Shown: positions 9,008-18,001, counted from the stretch's first letter. The stretch is DNA of 39,860 nt from Lentilactobacillus parabuchneri DSM 5707 = NBRC 107865 (GCF_001435315.1 NZ_AZGK01000017.1:1-39860), one strand, 5' to 3'. The notes: generated from the sequence alone by a model not told the origin. Numbers and translations: made by a program.

Positions 9008-10978
9008 TTATTTTTGATCATCGTTATCGTCTGAAGCTTCCGGTGTCGATAATGTGAGTAAATCGTCACCATGAGTAATATCACCGGATTCAACGACGTA
9101 ATTAAAGTCCTTGATGTCCTTGTAATTATTAATCACAACCATCACAGTATCATCGTAACCAGCCTTCTTAATTGCCGGATCCCAGAATTCAATCAATTCT
9201 TGGCCTTGCGAAACGTGTTGGCCCTTTTGAACATACTGAACAAATCCGGTCCCACGCATTTCAACCGTGCCAATTCCGATATGAATCAAAGTTAGGATGC
9301 CATTATCCGAACGCAAGCCAATCGCGTGTCGGGTTGGGAAGGTTGCTTCAACCGTTCCGTCAAATGGCGCGTAAACTTTGCCATCCGTTGGTTTAATGGC
9401 AAGTCCTTTACCCATCGTACCGGAGGCAAAGTTCTTGTCAGAAACTTCTGATAATTTGAGCATAGAACCACTGATTGGTGCCTTGTAAGTTGTTTCTTTG
9501 GCAACTTCTTTGGCAATATCAGCCATTGATTCCTCACCATTCGTTTCCAAATGCTCATTCCAAGTCTTCTCAAGTTCATCAACAATCTTGGCGTGTTCTT
9601 TTTCATCCAAAGTAACTTTCTTGAAGAAGATGAACGTTCCACTCAAAATCAGAATCGCTGGAACGCCGAACATAAACATCTTGAAGATAATTTGACCGCG
9701 AGTGGTAATATCACTTGCAGTCGCACCGGCGGTCATGCCGGCCATAACAGCGGCAATTCCGACAACCCAGTTAGAAAGCGCACCACCTAATTTGTCAAGC
9801 AGCGGCCGAACAGCCAAGGTTAAGGATTCATCACGGTGCCCAAATTTCAACTGACCGTATTCAACGGAATCACTTAAAATCATCAAAACAACCAAGAAGA
9901 TAAGTGGTTGTGGAATGTAGAAGAGAATTGCGGCGAGCAGAACTAGTGGTAATGATGTTCCCGCAAAGGTGAATAAGATAATCGCAACTACCATGATACT
10001 AATTGATAGGAAGAAAACATTACGACGACTGTATTTTTGAGCCAATGGTGGGAATAGCAATACTGAAATAACACCAATCACCATGTTCAATGATGCCAAT
10101 ACAGAGAATTCGCCAGGCTTTCCAATGATGTACGTGAAGTAGTAAAGTTCCAAAGAGTTGGTAATGGCAATGCCTGAAGTGTACAGGCCATATGTCAGCG
10201 ATAACCACATTAACTGGTCATTTCGTGCCAAAACCTTGAACACGTCACGCATCCGAGTCTTTTCAGTATTCTTACGAAGCAATGAATCATTTTCTTTAGT
10301 TCCCATGGCAACAACAACAGCTGATAACCATGAGATCAAACCAATGATGGCACCAAATGCAAACCAGCCTCGCATGTCACCTTGGCCGTGGTTGGCATTG
10401 ATTGAGAAGAAGACAACCAGTGGCATTACGATCACACCCACGATGTTGGCACCAATGTTTGAGCCGACACGGGCATAGGTTGCCGTCTTTTCACGTTCAG
10501 CTGAATCAAACGAAATTGCTGGAATCATTGACCAGAAACCAACATCTTTAAATGAATAGAAGATATCCATGGTGATGTACAAAACAGCAAAGATCAAGAG
10601 ATAAAGCAATGGGTTTGATTGGTTCAAGCCACCCATGTTGGTGAATAAAATAGCTAATGTAATCGAACCGATCGTCCCACCAGCGAGGATCCAAGGTTTA
10701 AAATGGCCCCACTTGGTTTCAGTATTATCGATCGTATTTCCAATAAATGGATCAATTGCCAACTCAACAAATCGCAAGAGCGAAATAATCGTTGTAATCC
10801 AGAAAATCATTTTATCGTTTTGTCCACCCGCACTCTTGTCGAACAAGTGAGAGGTAACAAACATGATAAAGTATGTTGACAACGTCGCATAGAACATGTC
10901 ATGACCGAACGCACCAAATGAGTACGACAGTCGTGAAGTCAGCCTGCGACCAGTTGTAACAGTGTTGTTACTTGCCAT
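9008..10978 (-). CDS. rafP: GPH-type galactoside:cation symporter with C-terminal EIIA domain (LacS/RafP type)
   Basis: The 656-residue protein has two parts. Residues about 10-455 form a 12-segment glycoside-pentoside-hexuronide symporter that imports alpha- or beta-galactosides with a proton or galactose counter-ion. Residues about 500-640 form a glucose-type EIIA domain with both active-site histidines, TRHAIGL (His 551) and LIHIGIGTVEM (His 566), the second being the residue phosphorylated by HPr in LacS. Transport is therefore probably tuned by the PTS. The neighbouring alpha-galactosidase gene makes raffinose or melibiose the likely substrate; the symbol follows that inference. GGAGG lies 9 bases before the ATG. 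Transcription starts from a promoter overlapping a cre-like palindrome shared with the divergent regulator. Confidence 0.9.
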   Translation of the reverse strand: MASNNTVTTGRRLTSRLSYSFGAFGHDMFYATLSTYFIMFVTSHLFDKSAGGQNDKMIFWITTIISLLRFVELAIDPFIGNTIDNTETKWGHFKPWILAGGTIGSITLAILFTNMGGLNQSNPLLYLLIFAVLYITMDIFYSFKDVGFWSMIPAISFDSAEREKTATYARVGSNIGANIVGVIVMPLVVFFSINANHGQGDMRGWFAFGAIIGLISWLSAVVVAMGTKENDSLLRKNTEKTRMRDVFKVLARNDQLMWLSLTYGLYTSGIAITNSLELYYFTYIIGKPGEFSVLASLNMVIGVISVLLFPPLAQKYSRRNVFFLSISIMVVAIILFTFAGTSLPLVLLAAILFYIPQPLIFLVVLMILSDSVEYGQLKFGHRDESLTLAVRPLLDKLGGALSNWVVGIAAVMAGMTAGATASDITTRGQIIFKMFMFGVPAILILSGTFIFFKKVTLDEKEHAKIVDELEKTWNEHLETNGEESMADIAKEVAKETTYKAPISGSMLKLSEVSDKNFASGTMGKGLAIKPTDGKVYAPFDGTVEATFPTRHAIGLRSDNGILTLIHIGIGTVEMRGTGFVQYVQKGQHVSQGQELIEFWDPAIKKAGYDDTVMVVINNYKDIKDFNYVVESGDITHGDDLLTLSTPEASDDNDDQK

Positions 10979-11025
10979 AAATTTCTGCCTCCAAAAATAA
11001 ATTTTAAAAAATAATTGCTATCTAG

Positions 11026-11054
11026 AATGTAAACGTTTACAGTTAAATTGTCAA
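11026..11054 (-). promoter_or_regulatory. rafP-melA promoter overlapped by cre/LacI operator
   Basis: On the minus strand TTGACA (11054-11049) is separated by 17 bases from TACATT (11031-11026). The perfect 14-base palindrome TGTAAACGTTTACA (11028-11041) covers the -10 and part of the spacer. It fits the CcpA cre consensus fully and is equally a good operator for the LacI-family protein encoded divergently, so it may serve both repressors. Confidence 0.85.
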
Positions 11055-11142
11055 TTAATTTTATTAAAACTGTGGAAATATTTATTAAAACATTTAATCG
11101 CATTTAAGTGTCTTAACTTTTGTAATTGAGGAGTGAATGAAC

Positions 11143-12156
11143 ATGGCTACAATCAAGGACATTTCTAAGCTGGCGCATGTCTCGCCGGGAACAGTATCGC
11201 GTGCGCTCAGCCCCGAAAAAAGTGAGTATGTTGCCAAGCAAACGCGCGATAAGGTCCGCCAAGTCGCAGACAAATTGGGCTACAAATATTCGCTGGAACC
11301 CAAACAATCTAAAAATCAGCTTAATTTTGTGTTGATGACGACTTTAAGCTTGGAAGAAGAAACGCGCGACGAATATTGGCGCTTTGTTCGCCGTGGCGTT
11401 TACGAAGCGGCAAATTCCCGCCACATTAACATCGCCCGTGTGATCCGACCAGATAAAAGTATTGATCCACACCGATTTGCAGAGTACGATGCGGTCATTA
11501 TTGTCGGTACAATTTCACAAGCCGCCATTAAAACCATTAAAGCGGTTAACCCCAATTTGGTCGTTGTCGACAGCGGCAGTTATGACCATGACCAAATCGA
11601 TATTGTCGACACCAATTTGGCTGAATTAACGACCCATGCACTTGACGAAATGGGCCGGATCAGCCAATCCATCGCCTTTATTGGCGGCAACCGACATGAG
11701 GTTGACATAGACGGCAAATCCGGCGTCATTGTCGAAGATGCCAGAACCGGTGCTTATAAAAAATGGTGTCAAGATAACAACCGAACCCCCATCATTAAGC
11801 TGACTGATTGGACCGCGAAGCAATCGATGGATGCAACGGATGCGCTATTAGGTCAATACGGGCACAAAATCGATGGTCTGATAGTGGCGTCGGACCCGCT
11901 ATCAATCGGCGTCATGAAAGGGCTGGCCAAACACAATGTGGTTCCAGGCAAGGATCTCAAGCTCATTAGTTACGATGATCTCGAGTTTGCGTCCTATCTA
12001 ACACCGTCATTGACGAGCATTTGGCTGCCGAAAGTCGAATTAGGTTATGCGGCCGTCCTGCATGCCGAAACACTTGTCAATTTCCCGCGAAATTGGCATA
12101 CCCGAAACATCATTCCCGGAAAATTCCACTACCGGGAAACCTTCCAAAAGCCCTGA
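11143..12156 (+). CDS. LacI/GalR-family transcriptional regulator
   Basis: The 337-residue protein starts with the LacI helix-turn-helix (ATIKDISKLAHVSPGTVSRA, residues 2-21), then the hinge helix region, then a periplasmic-binding-protein-like effector domain. It ends with the usual SYDDLEFASYLTPSLTSI segment that contacts sugar. It very probably represses the divergent rafP-melA operon through the palindrome at 11028-11041, with galactose, melibiose or raffinose as inducer. That target is inferred from position. I chose the second ATG (11143) because GAGGAG lies 9 bases before it, whereas the first ATG (11137) is only 3 bases from it. The stop codon abuts the convergent thiW stop codon with no bases between. 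Confidence 0.92.
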   Translation: MATIKDISKLAHVSPGTVSRALSPEKSEYVAKQTRDKVRQVADKLGYKYSLEPKQSKNQLNFVLMTTLSLEEETRDEYWRFVRRGVYEAANSRHINIARVIRPDKSIDPHRFAEYDAVIIVGTISQAAIKTIKAVNPNLVVVDSGSYDHDQIDIVDTNLAELTTHALDEMGRISQSIAFIGGNRHEVDIDGKSGVIVEDARTGAYKKWCQDNNRTPIIKLTDWTAKQSMDATDALLGQYGHKIDGLIVASDPLSIGVMKGLAKHNVVPGKDLKLISYDDLEFASYLTPSLTSIWLPKVELGYAAVLHAETLVNFPRNWHTRNIIPGKFHYRETFQKP

Positions 12157-12675
12157 TTACTTCTTGCCGATTCCGAGCTTATCCTGTTGTGGCACGATAA
12201 TCCGTTTCCAAATTGCCTTTAAAATGATGTATCCAAAAATCACGCCAACCAGTGCACTTAAGAAGAAGCTGGGAATAAACAGGTATACAGCACCGGTTGT
12301 GCCCATCAGCCACTGCGCAATCGGATAGGCGACAATCGCCCCTAAAATGCCCGTTCCAATTAATTCTCCCAGGGCCGCTACAATCAGCTTTTGCGTTTTC
12401 TGGAACAGCCAGCCGACGCAAAAGGCCCCAATCATACTGCCGGGAAAGGCCAAGACTGTCCCGGTTCCCAATAAATTTCGAATCAGCGACGTTATGAATG
12501 CTTGGGTAACCGCCCACCACGGCCCCACCAGCACGCCCGACACCAAGTTAATCAAATGCTGCATCGGGGCCACTTTGGCAACTCCGACCGTAAATTCAAA
12601 CATACTGCCGCCAACGACGCCAATCGCCGACAAAATTGCAGTTAAGACCATTTTATAGGTCGTATGATTCCGCAT
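12157..12675 (-). CDS. thiW: ThiW, substrate-binding subunit of an ECF thiamine-precursor transporter
   Basis: The 172-residue product has about five or six membrane helices and the ThiW-type arrangement (FEFTVGVAKVAPMQHLINLVSG near residues 26-47, GPWWAV following, GSMIGAF in the middle). ThiW is an S-component. It binds a thiamine precursor, thought to be hydroxyethylthiazole, and docks on the shared ECF module (EcfA, EcfA', EcfT), which is not in this window. Control supports the call: a complete TPP riboswitch precedes it. The ribosome-binding site GGGAGG is 7 bases from the ATG and lies inside a 12-base-pair hairpin. No terminator separates it from the convergent regulator gene. Confidence 0.9.
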   Translation of the reverse strand: MRNHTTYKMVLTAILSAIGVVGGSMFEFTVGVAKVAPMQHLINLVSGVLVGPWWAVTQAFITSLIRNLLGTGTVLAFPGSMIGAFCVGWLFQKTQKLIVAALGELIGTGILGAIVAYPIAQWLMGTTGAVYLFIPSFFLSALVGVIFGYIILKAIWKRIIVPQQDKLGIGKK

Positions 12676-12682
12676 ATAAAAA

Positions 12683-12710
12683 CCTCCCTTTGTTTGATAA
12701 CAAAAGGAGG
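12683..12710 (-). promoter_or_regulatory. expression-platform hairpin hiding the thiW ribosome-binding site
   Basis: On the minus strand CCTCCTTTTGTT pairs with AACAAAGGGAGG (12 base pairs, one G-T) around a 4-base loop. The 3' arm contains the thiW ribosome-binding site, and TTTTTAT follows, so the hairpin may block translation, end transcription, or both. Confidence 0.75.
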
Positions 12711-12730
12711 CCTTTTTCGCTGTAAAAACA

Positions 12731-12812
12731 TCTTTCCTACGCTGGCGCTAACCAGATCAGGTTCGAAGGGTCCGTGAATGAATTCCGTCTCAGCCAAATG
12801 GCTCCCCTAATG
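12731..12812 (-). ncRNA. TPP (THI-box) riboswitch
   Basis: The minus strand carries the conserved THI elements in order: GGGGAGCC, GGCTGAGA, GGACCCTT, GAACCTGATCTGGTTAG and CCAGCGTAGGAAAG. Binding of thiamine pyrophosphate should favour the closed form of the downstream hairpin and switch thiW off. Confidence 0.97.
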
Positions 12813-12843
12813 TTATCTTGGTATTCAATTAAGTTCATAGTCC

Positions 12844-12872
12844 ATTATAACGGATAAACAACGAGTTGTCGG
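12844..12872 (-). promoter_or_regulatory. promoter of the TPP riboswitch-thiW transcript
   Basis: On the minus strand CCGACA (12872-12867) is followed after 17 bases by a perfect TATAAT (12849-12844). The transcript would start about 25 bases before the riboswitch core. The promoter lies immediately after the aroE stop codon. Confidence 0.6.
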
Positions 12873-12883
12873 CGAACACAGTT

Positions 12884-13756
12884 TTAAGATTTAACACGTT
12901 CCCTGACAGCCTGGTTGACCGCCGTAATCACTTGGTCGATCGGCATCTGCTGACCCGTCCATTCCAAAAAAGATCCGGCAGCTTGATTAACCAGCATCCC
13001 AATCCCATTGTATGTATGGCTCCCCTGTTTTGCGGCCGCTTTAAGAAACGGCGTCTCTAATGGAAAGTAGATAACGTCCACGACCACGTGCTGAGGGCCA
13101 AACTGTTGCATCACTTCATCTGTCACTGGACTGGCCTGGTCACCGGCCATCCCGATGTTGGTCGCATTGACAACAATTTGACTGGCCGCAATTGGCCGTT
13201 GCATGTTGACAATGTCCTCATATGGAAACACCGAAACGACATCCGACCAATTCTCCAGCTGTGCTTTAAGTGTGGCAAAGGTCGCATTGTGGCGTTTAAA
13301 GACATAGATCTTTTTGACGCCGGCATCGATCGCCGCTGAGATAATCGCCCGGCCGGCACCGCCAGCTCCTAAAACGGTCATTGTTTTATCTTCAAGTCTC
13401 ACGTTTTCTTGTTTTAGTGCATCAACGAATCCTTGGCCATCAGTGCTGTCACCCACTAAGTGACCGTTGCGATTGACAACCGTATTAACCGCGTGCAGGC
13501 GTTCGGCTCTGGGCGTGATTTCGTCTAAGAAAGCAATGACATCGGTTTTGAGTGGCATCGAAAGATTAAAGCCGCCAATATCCATAACGCGCATCGCATC
13601 CAAAGTAGCCGCAAGGCCATCAGAAGTCACATCAAACGCCAAATAGGCGCCGTTAATCCCGGAGACTTTAAAGCTGGTGTTATGAATTAGCGGCGACAAG
13701 CTGTGGGCTGCCGGATGTGCCAAAAAGCCAAATAATTTTGTGTGTCCATCAATCAT
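12884..13756 (-). CDS. aroE: shikimate dehydrogenase
   Basis: AroE reduces 3-dehydroshikimate to shikimate with NADPH. The 290-residue sequence shows SLSPLIHN (substrate-binding serines, about residues 19-26), the catalytic lysine in NLSMPLKTD (Lys 70), the catalytic aspartate in GDSTDGQGF (Asp 106; the family more often reads GDNTDG) and the nucleotide-binding loop GAGGAGRA. It is the last gene of the aro operon, 14 bases after aroK, with GGAGG 7 bases before the ATG. No clear terminator follows, so read-through into the TPP riboswitch region is possible. Confidence 0.96.
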   Translation of the reverse strand: MIDGHTKLFGFLAHPAAHSLSPLIHNTSFKVSGINGAYLAFDVTSDGLAATLDAMRVMDIGGFNLSMPLKTDVIAFLDEITPRAERLHAVNTVVNRNGHLVGDSTDGQGFVDALKQENVRLEDKTMTVLGAGGAGRAIISAAIDAGVKKIYVFKRHNATFATLKAQLENWSDVVSVFPYEDIVNMQRPIAASQIVVNATNIGMAGDQASPVTDEVMQQFGPQHVVVDVIYFPLETPFLKAAAKQGSHTYNGIGMLVNQAAGSFLEWTGQQMPIDQVITAVNQAVRERVKS

Positions 13757-13770
13757 CTGATTACCTCCAC

Positions 13771-14277
13771 CTATAGTTGAATGAATAAATGTGTCCGAAT
13801 TGCCTCAACCACTTCCAATGGAGACAGATTATCGGTTGCCACTCGGAAATCACTTACTTGTTCATATTTACGGTCACGCTGCCCTTTTAGATCAACCAAG
13901 CCATCCAGTCCCAGCTGTTTGGCAAGCGGCCGATCCGTGTCATCTTTGAGACGATTAAAAATGGTTGCCGGCAAAACATCCAGCAACACGACTGGAACAT
14001 CACTTTGTTTGAGCATCTCAAAATTGTTGGGTTGAATTGGTGTGCCACCGCCAGTCCCAAGAATGCCGTCATCATCCATTGCGGCTTCCAGCGCCTGGTG
14101 CTCTAATTGACGAAAGGCAGCTTCTCCTTCTTCGGCAAAAATCTGTTTGATTGACTTGCCTGCATTTGCGACCACGATATCATCCAGATCATGGTAAGGA
14201 ACCCCAATTTTGGCGGCCAACAAATGACCAACCGTCGTCTTGCCGCTACCCATAAATCCAACTAATATTGCTCTCAT
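13771..14277 (-). CDS. aroK: shikimate kinase
   Basis: AroK phosphorylates shikimate to shikimate 3-phosphate. The 168-residue length is normal. Visible are the P-loop GFMGSGKTT (residues 7-15), DLDD with the shikimate-binding aspartate (about residue 32), the Walker B-like GTGGGT segment near residue 76, and the lid region DRPLA. GGGAG precedes the ATG. It lies 11 bases after tyrA and 14 before aroE, so all are on one transcript. Confidence 0.95.
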   Translation of the reverse strand: MRAILVGFMGSGKTTVGHLLAAKIGVPYHDLDDIVVANAGKSIKQIFAEEGEAAFRQLEHQALEAAMDDDGILGTGGGTPIQPNNFEMLKQSDVPVVLLDVLPATIFNRLKDDTDRPLAKQLGLDGLVDLKGQRDRKYEQVSDFRVATDNLSPLEVVEAIRTHLFIQL

Positions 14278-14288
14278 AAGCCCACTCC

Positions 14289-15140
14289 CTATTCGTCTAA
14301 TGATTTGCGAATCTTCTGTGCCTTGGTAAACGTGGCAATAATTTTCTCTTCATTTCGGCTTGAAATCGCCTGCTGAAATTCAGTCAATTCTCGCTTAAAA
14401 TCGGCAATTTCTGAACTAATTTCCTCAGAATTGCTCATCATAATGGCCGTCCACATTTTCGGATCCGATGCCGCGATTCTGGTGGTACTTTTAAAGCCAC
14501 CGGCGGCTGCGGTCAAGCCAACCGGATCATTACCAACGCTATCGGCGACGGTGTTTACCAAAGTCGCCGCAATGACATGCGGTACGTGACTCAGTTCGCT
14601 AACCAGTTTGTCATGGGTTTGCGCGTCAATCATCGTCCAATCAACATTGCCAGCCTTCATCAGTTTCTGAAATTCGGAAAGTTGCTGCTTGGTTTGTGAA
14701 CCGGTTACCAGAAAGTATTTAGAACCGGAGAACAACTGTGTTGTCCCGTTTTGAGCGCCGACCAAATGCGATCCAGCCATCGGGTGACCACCTAAAAATC
14801 CAATTCCTTGTCTGCGTAAATTTTCGGCCGCTTGCATCACTTCAACCTTGGTACTGCCGACGTCAGTCACTAACAGGTTTGACTTTAATGAAAGATGCGC
14901 CAGTGTTTCAATTTGCGCGATAATCACCGACACCGGTCCGGCTAACACAATGACGTCTGCTTTTGGTGCTGCTTGAGAAAAGGGTTCGTGCTTGTTGATA
15001 ATTTGCCGGCTAAGTAAAAACGCCGCCGCATCATCATCCGGATCAGCCCCAATAATCTCAACGTCCGTTTGACTTTCTCGCATAATTCGCGCGATTGAAC
15101 TGCCGATTAGCCCCAAGCCGCTGATTAAAACCATTGTCAT
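14289..15140 (-). CDS. tyrA: prephenate dehydrogenase
   Basis: TyrA oxidatively decarboxylates prephenate to 4-hydroxyphenylpyruvate, the tyrosine branch. The 283-residue protein has an N-terminal NAD-binding fold (GLGLIGSSIAR, residues 8-18), VTDVGSTK, and the conserved GGHPMAGSH active-site block with its histidine, then the helical C-terminal domain. There is no ACT domain and no fused chorismate mutase. GGAGG lies 8 bases before the ATG. It lies 12 bases after aroA. The matching phenylalanine-branch gene pheA is not in the window. Confidence 0.95.
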   Translation of the reverse strand: MTMVLISGLGLIGSSIARIMRESQTDVEIIGADPDDDAAAFLLSRQIINKHEPFSQAAPKADVIVLAGPVSVIIAQIETLAHLSLKSNLLVTDVGSTKVEVMQAAENLRRQGIGFLGGHPMAGSHLVGAQNGTTQLFSGSKYFLVTGSQTKQQLSEFQKLMKAGNVDWTMIDAQTHDKLVSELSHVPHVIAATLVNTVADSVGNDPVGLTAAAGGFKSTTRIAASDPKMWTAIMMSNSEEISSEIADFKRELTEFQQAISSRNEEKIIATFTKAQKIRKSLDE

Positions 15141-15152
15141 TGTGTTGACCTC

Positions 15153-16463
15153 CTATATTAGTGTCGCTAAATCATCAAAGAACTGCGGGTACGAAATGTT
15201 GATACTGTCAGCGCCCTTGAGGGTCAATGGTTCCTTGACGAGCAGTGCCGCAACTGCCAAAACCATACCAATTCGATGATCACCATGACTATCCAAATGC
15301 GAATCAGTGACGTGCCAAGGCTGACTGCCGTCGATGATAAAACCGTCCGGCAAATCTTTAATCGCAATTCCCAACTTGGTAAATTCATCGACAATTGCCG
15401 CGATTCGATCCGTTTCCTTAACTCGGAGCTCACCTGCGCCGGTGACTTTGCTGACGCCATTTGCCTTTGCTGCTAACAGGGCGACCAATGGCAATTCATC
15501 AATGACTGCCGGAATTTCATCGGCGCCAATTTCAACCGGCTTTAAGTCCGCAGATTCAACCGTCAGATCCGCAGTCGGCTCGCCTGAGTGATTCTCGTGG
15601 CTCAGCGTGATCTGTCCGCCCATCCGCTTTAAAATGTCGTATAGCCCCGTTCTGGTCTCATTCATCCCCACATTCGTGAGTTTCACTTTCGAATGTGGCA
15701 CCAGGCTGGCCGCCGTGATAAAAAATGCGGCTGAAGACATGTCGCCTGGAACGTTAAGGGTCAGACCAGTCATCGTTGGGTTCGGATGAACCGTAATCGT
15801 AACGTCGTCGGCTTCAGTTTCAACCTTGGCACCAAATGCCTTTAACATGATCTCAGTGTGATTTCGAGTTGGCTGCTTTTCAACAATTGTTGACGTCCCG
15901 TCGGCTTGCAACGCCGCTAAAATCAGTGCGCTTTTGACTTGAGCACTGGCAACTTTGAGGTGATAATCCACCGCATGTAAGGATTTCCCGTTAATCATCG
16001 CTGGTAGATGGCCATCGGTCACCCGAATGTCGGCTCCCATTTCGCCTAAGGGATCACTGACCCGTTTCATTGGCCGTTTAGATAACGATGCATCCCCAAC
16101 TAATTTTGTTTGAAACTTTTGCCCAGCCAGTAACCCCATTATCAACCGGGTTGTTGTGCCGGAATTTCCCATATCCAACGCATCGGCCGGCTGCTTCAGT
16201 CCATGAAGGCCGACGCCTTTAATTGTGACGGTTTCGCCGTCGCGCTCAATTGGAACGCCTAACTGTTGAAATGCTTTTAAAGTTGATAAACAATCTTCAG
16301 CTGTCAAGAAATGACGCAGGATTGTGGTCCCCTGGCTGATTGCACCGAACATAATGCCCCGATGAGAAATACTTTTATCACCCGGAACTGCCAGTTCGCC
16401 GTGCAGTCCTCCCTGGAGGTTTCCTTGAAGTGCTTGATTAGTTTGACTTTTAATATTGACCAT
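15153..16463 (-). CDS. aroA: 3-phosphoshikimate 1-carboxyvinyltransferase (EPSP synthase)
   Basis: AroA joins shikimate 3-phosphate and phosphoenolpyruvate to give EPSP. The 436-residue sequence carries PGDKSISHRG near the N-terminus (phosphate and PEP binding), MGNSGTTTRLIMGLLAG (PEP loop) and RVKETDRI toward the C-terminus. PEP-loop spacing and length are normal. GGAGG lies 6 bases before the ATG. The gap from aroC is 9 bases, consistent with cotranscription and translational coupling. Confidence 0.96.
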   Translation of the reverse strand: MVNIKSQTNQALQGNLQGGLHGELAVPGDKSISHRGIMFGAISQGTTILRHFLTAEDCLSTLKAFQQLGVPIERDGETVTIKGVGLHGLKQPADALDMGNSGTTTRLIMGLLAGQKFQTKLVGDASLSKRPMKRVSDPLGEMGADIRVTDGHLPAMINGKSLHAVDYHLKVASAQVKSALILAALQADGTSTIVEKQPTRNHTEIMLKAFGAKVETEADDVTITVHPNPTMTGLTLNVPGDMSSAAFFITAASLVPHSKVKLTNVGMNETRTGLYDILKRMGGQITLSHENHSGEPTADLTVESADLKPVEIGADEIPAVIDELPLVALLAAKANGVSKVTGAGELRVKETDRIAAIVDEFTKLGIAIKDLPDGFIIDGSQPWHVTDSHLDSHGDHRIGMVLAVAALLVKEPLTLKGADSINISYPQFFDDLATLI

Positions 16464-16472
16464 TGGAACCTC

Positions 16473-17639
16473 CTAGAATTGTTTGATTTCTTCGCGGTAT
16501 GCCGTCAGTTGCTCCTGCAATCGCTGCACGTTATCCGCATCAAATTTATCCGTCAGTGCTTTGGCAAGTTCAATGGCGACCACACTTTCGATCACGATTG
16601 AAGCCGGCACAATTGCCGTGGTGTCGGAACGCTCGACACTGGCTTTTTTGACTTCCTTCGTTTGAATATCAACGCTTTGAAGGGGTTTATATAGCGTCGG
16701 AATTGGTTTCATCGCTGCTTTGACAATAATTGGCATGCCATTGGTCATTCCGCCTTCAAATCCGCCCAAGTGATCGGTGTTTCTGTAGAAACCGTCTTCT
16801 TTATCCCAATCAATTTCGTCCATGACTTGGCTGCCGAAGCTGGTCGCAGCTTTGAAGCCGTCGCCAATTTCAACCCCCTTCATCGCATTAACGCCCATCA
16901 CTGCCGCAGCCAGCTTGCCGTCCAATTTGGTATCCCAGCTGATATAACTACCGAGTCCGGCTGGAACATGAGTGGCCACCACGCGGATAATGCCGCCCAG
17001 TGTGTCCCCATCTTTTTTTGTCTGGTCGATCAATTCGTGAATGTCGTCCACTTTTGATTGGTCAATCATTCGAAGGTCGTTTTGGCTAATTTCGGATTCG
17101 ATCTTTGAGACGTCCAACTCTTGGTTGTCATCAGTCGAAATCTGGCCAATTTGTTGAACATAGCCAACGATGTCGATGCCAACCTGGGCCAATAGCTGCT
17201 TACAAACCGCTCCGACAGCCACTCTAATAGCGGTTTCTCGTGCTGATGAGCGTTCCAAAACGTTTCGCAAATCTTGGTGGCGATACTTCATCCCACCTAC
17301 CAGATCCGCGTGACCTGGACGGGGACGTTCGACTTTTCGCAAGGTATTCTCGGCCGTCTCTGGGCTTACCGGATCCATAATTTGATTCCAGTGAGCGTGA
17401 TCCCGATTTTGGACCACCATCGAGATTGGCGATCCCAGCGTGATACCGTGGCGAACCCCGCCGGTAATTGTGACCTGGTCGTGTTCAATCTTTTGTCGGT
17501 TACCGCGGCCATAGCCACCTTGGCGCTTTTTCAACTGCTCGTTAATGGCGTCAACGTCCAAATGCAATCCGGAAGGCACGCCCTCAATAATTCCGGTTAA
17601 TTGTGGTCCGTGTGATTCTCCAGCCGTTAAGTAATTCAT
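16473..17639 (-). CDS. aroC: chorismate synthase
   Basis: AroC removes phosphate from EPSP to make chorismate and needs reduced FMN. The 388-residue sequence begins with the signature GESHGPQLTGIIEG and contains RPRPGHADL, the SSARETA block and a C-terminal RSDTTAIVPASIV. All are typical of the flavin-binding active site. Its ATG shares one base with the stop codon of aroQ (TAATG), a strong sign of translational coupling. Confidence 0.96.
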   Translation of the reverse strand: MNYLTAGESHGPQLTGIIEGVPSGLHLDVDAINEQLKKRQGGYGRGNRQKIEHDQVTITGGVRHGITLGSPISMVVQNRDHAHWNQIMDPVSPETAENTLRKVERPRPGHADLVGGMKYRHQDLRNVLERSSARETAIRVAVGAVCKQLLAQVGIDIVGYVQQIGQISTDDNQELDVSKIESEISQNDLRMIDQSKVDDIHELIDQTKKDGDTLGGIIRVVATHVPAGLGSYISWDTKLDGKLAAAVMGVNAMKGVEIGDGFKAATSFGSQVMDEIDWDKEDGFYRNTDHLGGFEGGMTNGMPIIVKAAMKPIPTLYKPLQSVDIQTKEVKKASVERSDTTAIVPASIVIESVVAIELAKALTDKFDADNVQRLQEQLTAYREEIKQF

Positions 17640-17980
17640 TAGTCATTCTCCTTTATGTCGTTGTCAGTTGCGTCATCCCCAGCTAAATCATGCTGATAGT
17701 CGCGGGAATTTTTCAAGATTTCTTCAAAAATATTTCGTAAGTATTTTTCGGTGGTGGGGTCTGGATCAAGTGAGACAACCCTTTCCAGCACCTGCTGTTC
17801 GCGCCCGCTGTCAAGGACTGGTAGGTCGGCTGTTTCTTTAATCTTGCCAATCAAAGCCGAGGTCTGAAATCGTTGTCTCAGTAAATCGATTAGTTTCTCA
17901 TCTATCTGATTAATTTGATTTCGCGCCGCTGTGATCGCCTCGCTATCATCAATTGATGGTCTTGAAACGTGATTTGTCAT
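17639..17980 (-). CDS. aroQ: chorismate mutase, AroQ type
   Basis: This converts chorismate to prephenate. The 113-residue all-helical sequence has the AroQ pattern: INQIDEKLIDLLRQRF (residues about 24-39) with its arginine and aspartate, IGKIK, and a distal SGREQQVLERV segment. It is a single-domain enzyme without a fused dehydrogenase or dehydratase. I placed the start at ATG 17980, 8 bases after GGAG; a GTG three codons earlier overlaps that binding site. It is the first gene of the aro operon and follows the aromatic leader and terminator at 18002-18246. Confidence 0.92.
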   Translation of the reverse strand: MTNHVSRPSIDDSEAITAARNQINQIDEKLIDLLRQRFQTSALIGKIKETADLPVLDSGREQQVLERVVSLDPDPTTEKYLRNIFEEILKNSRDYQHDLAGDDATDNDIKEND

Positions 17981-18001
17981 TATGAACACTCCTTTTCCAT
18001 G

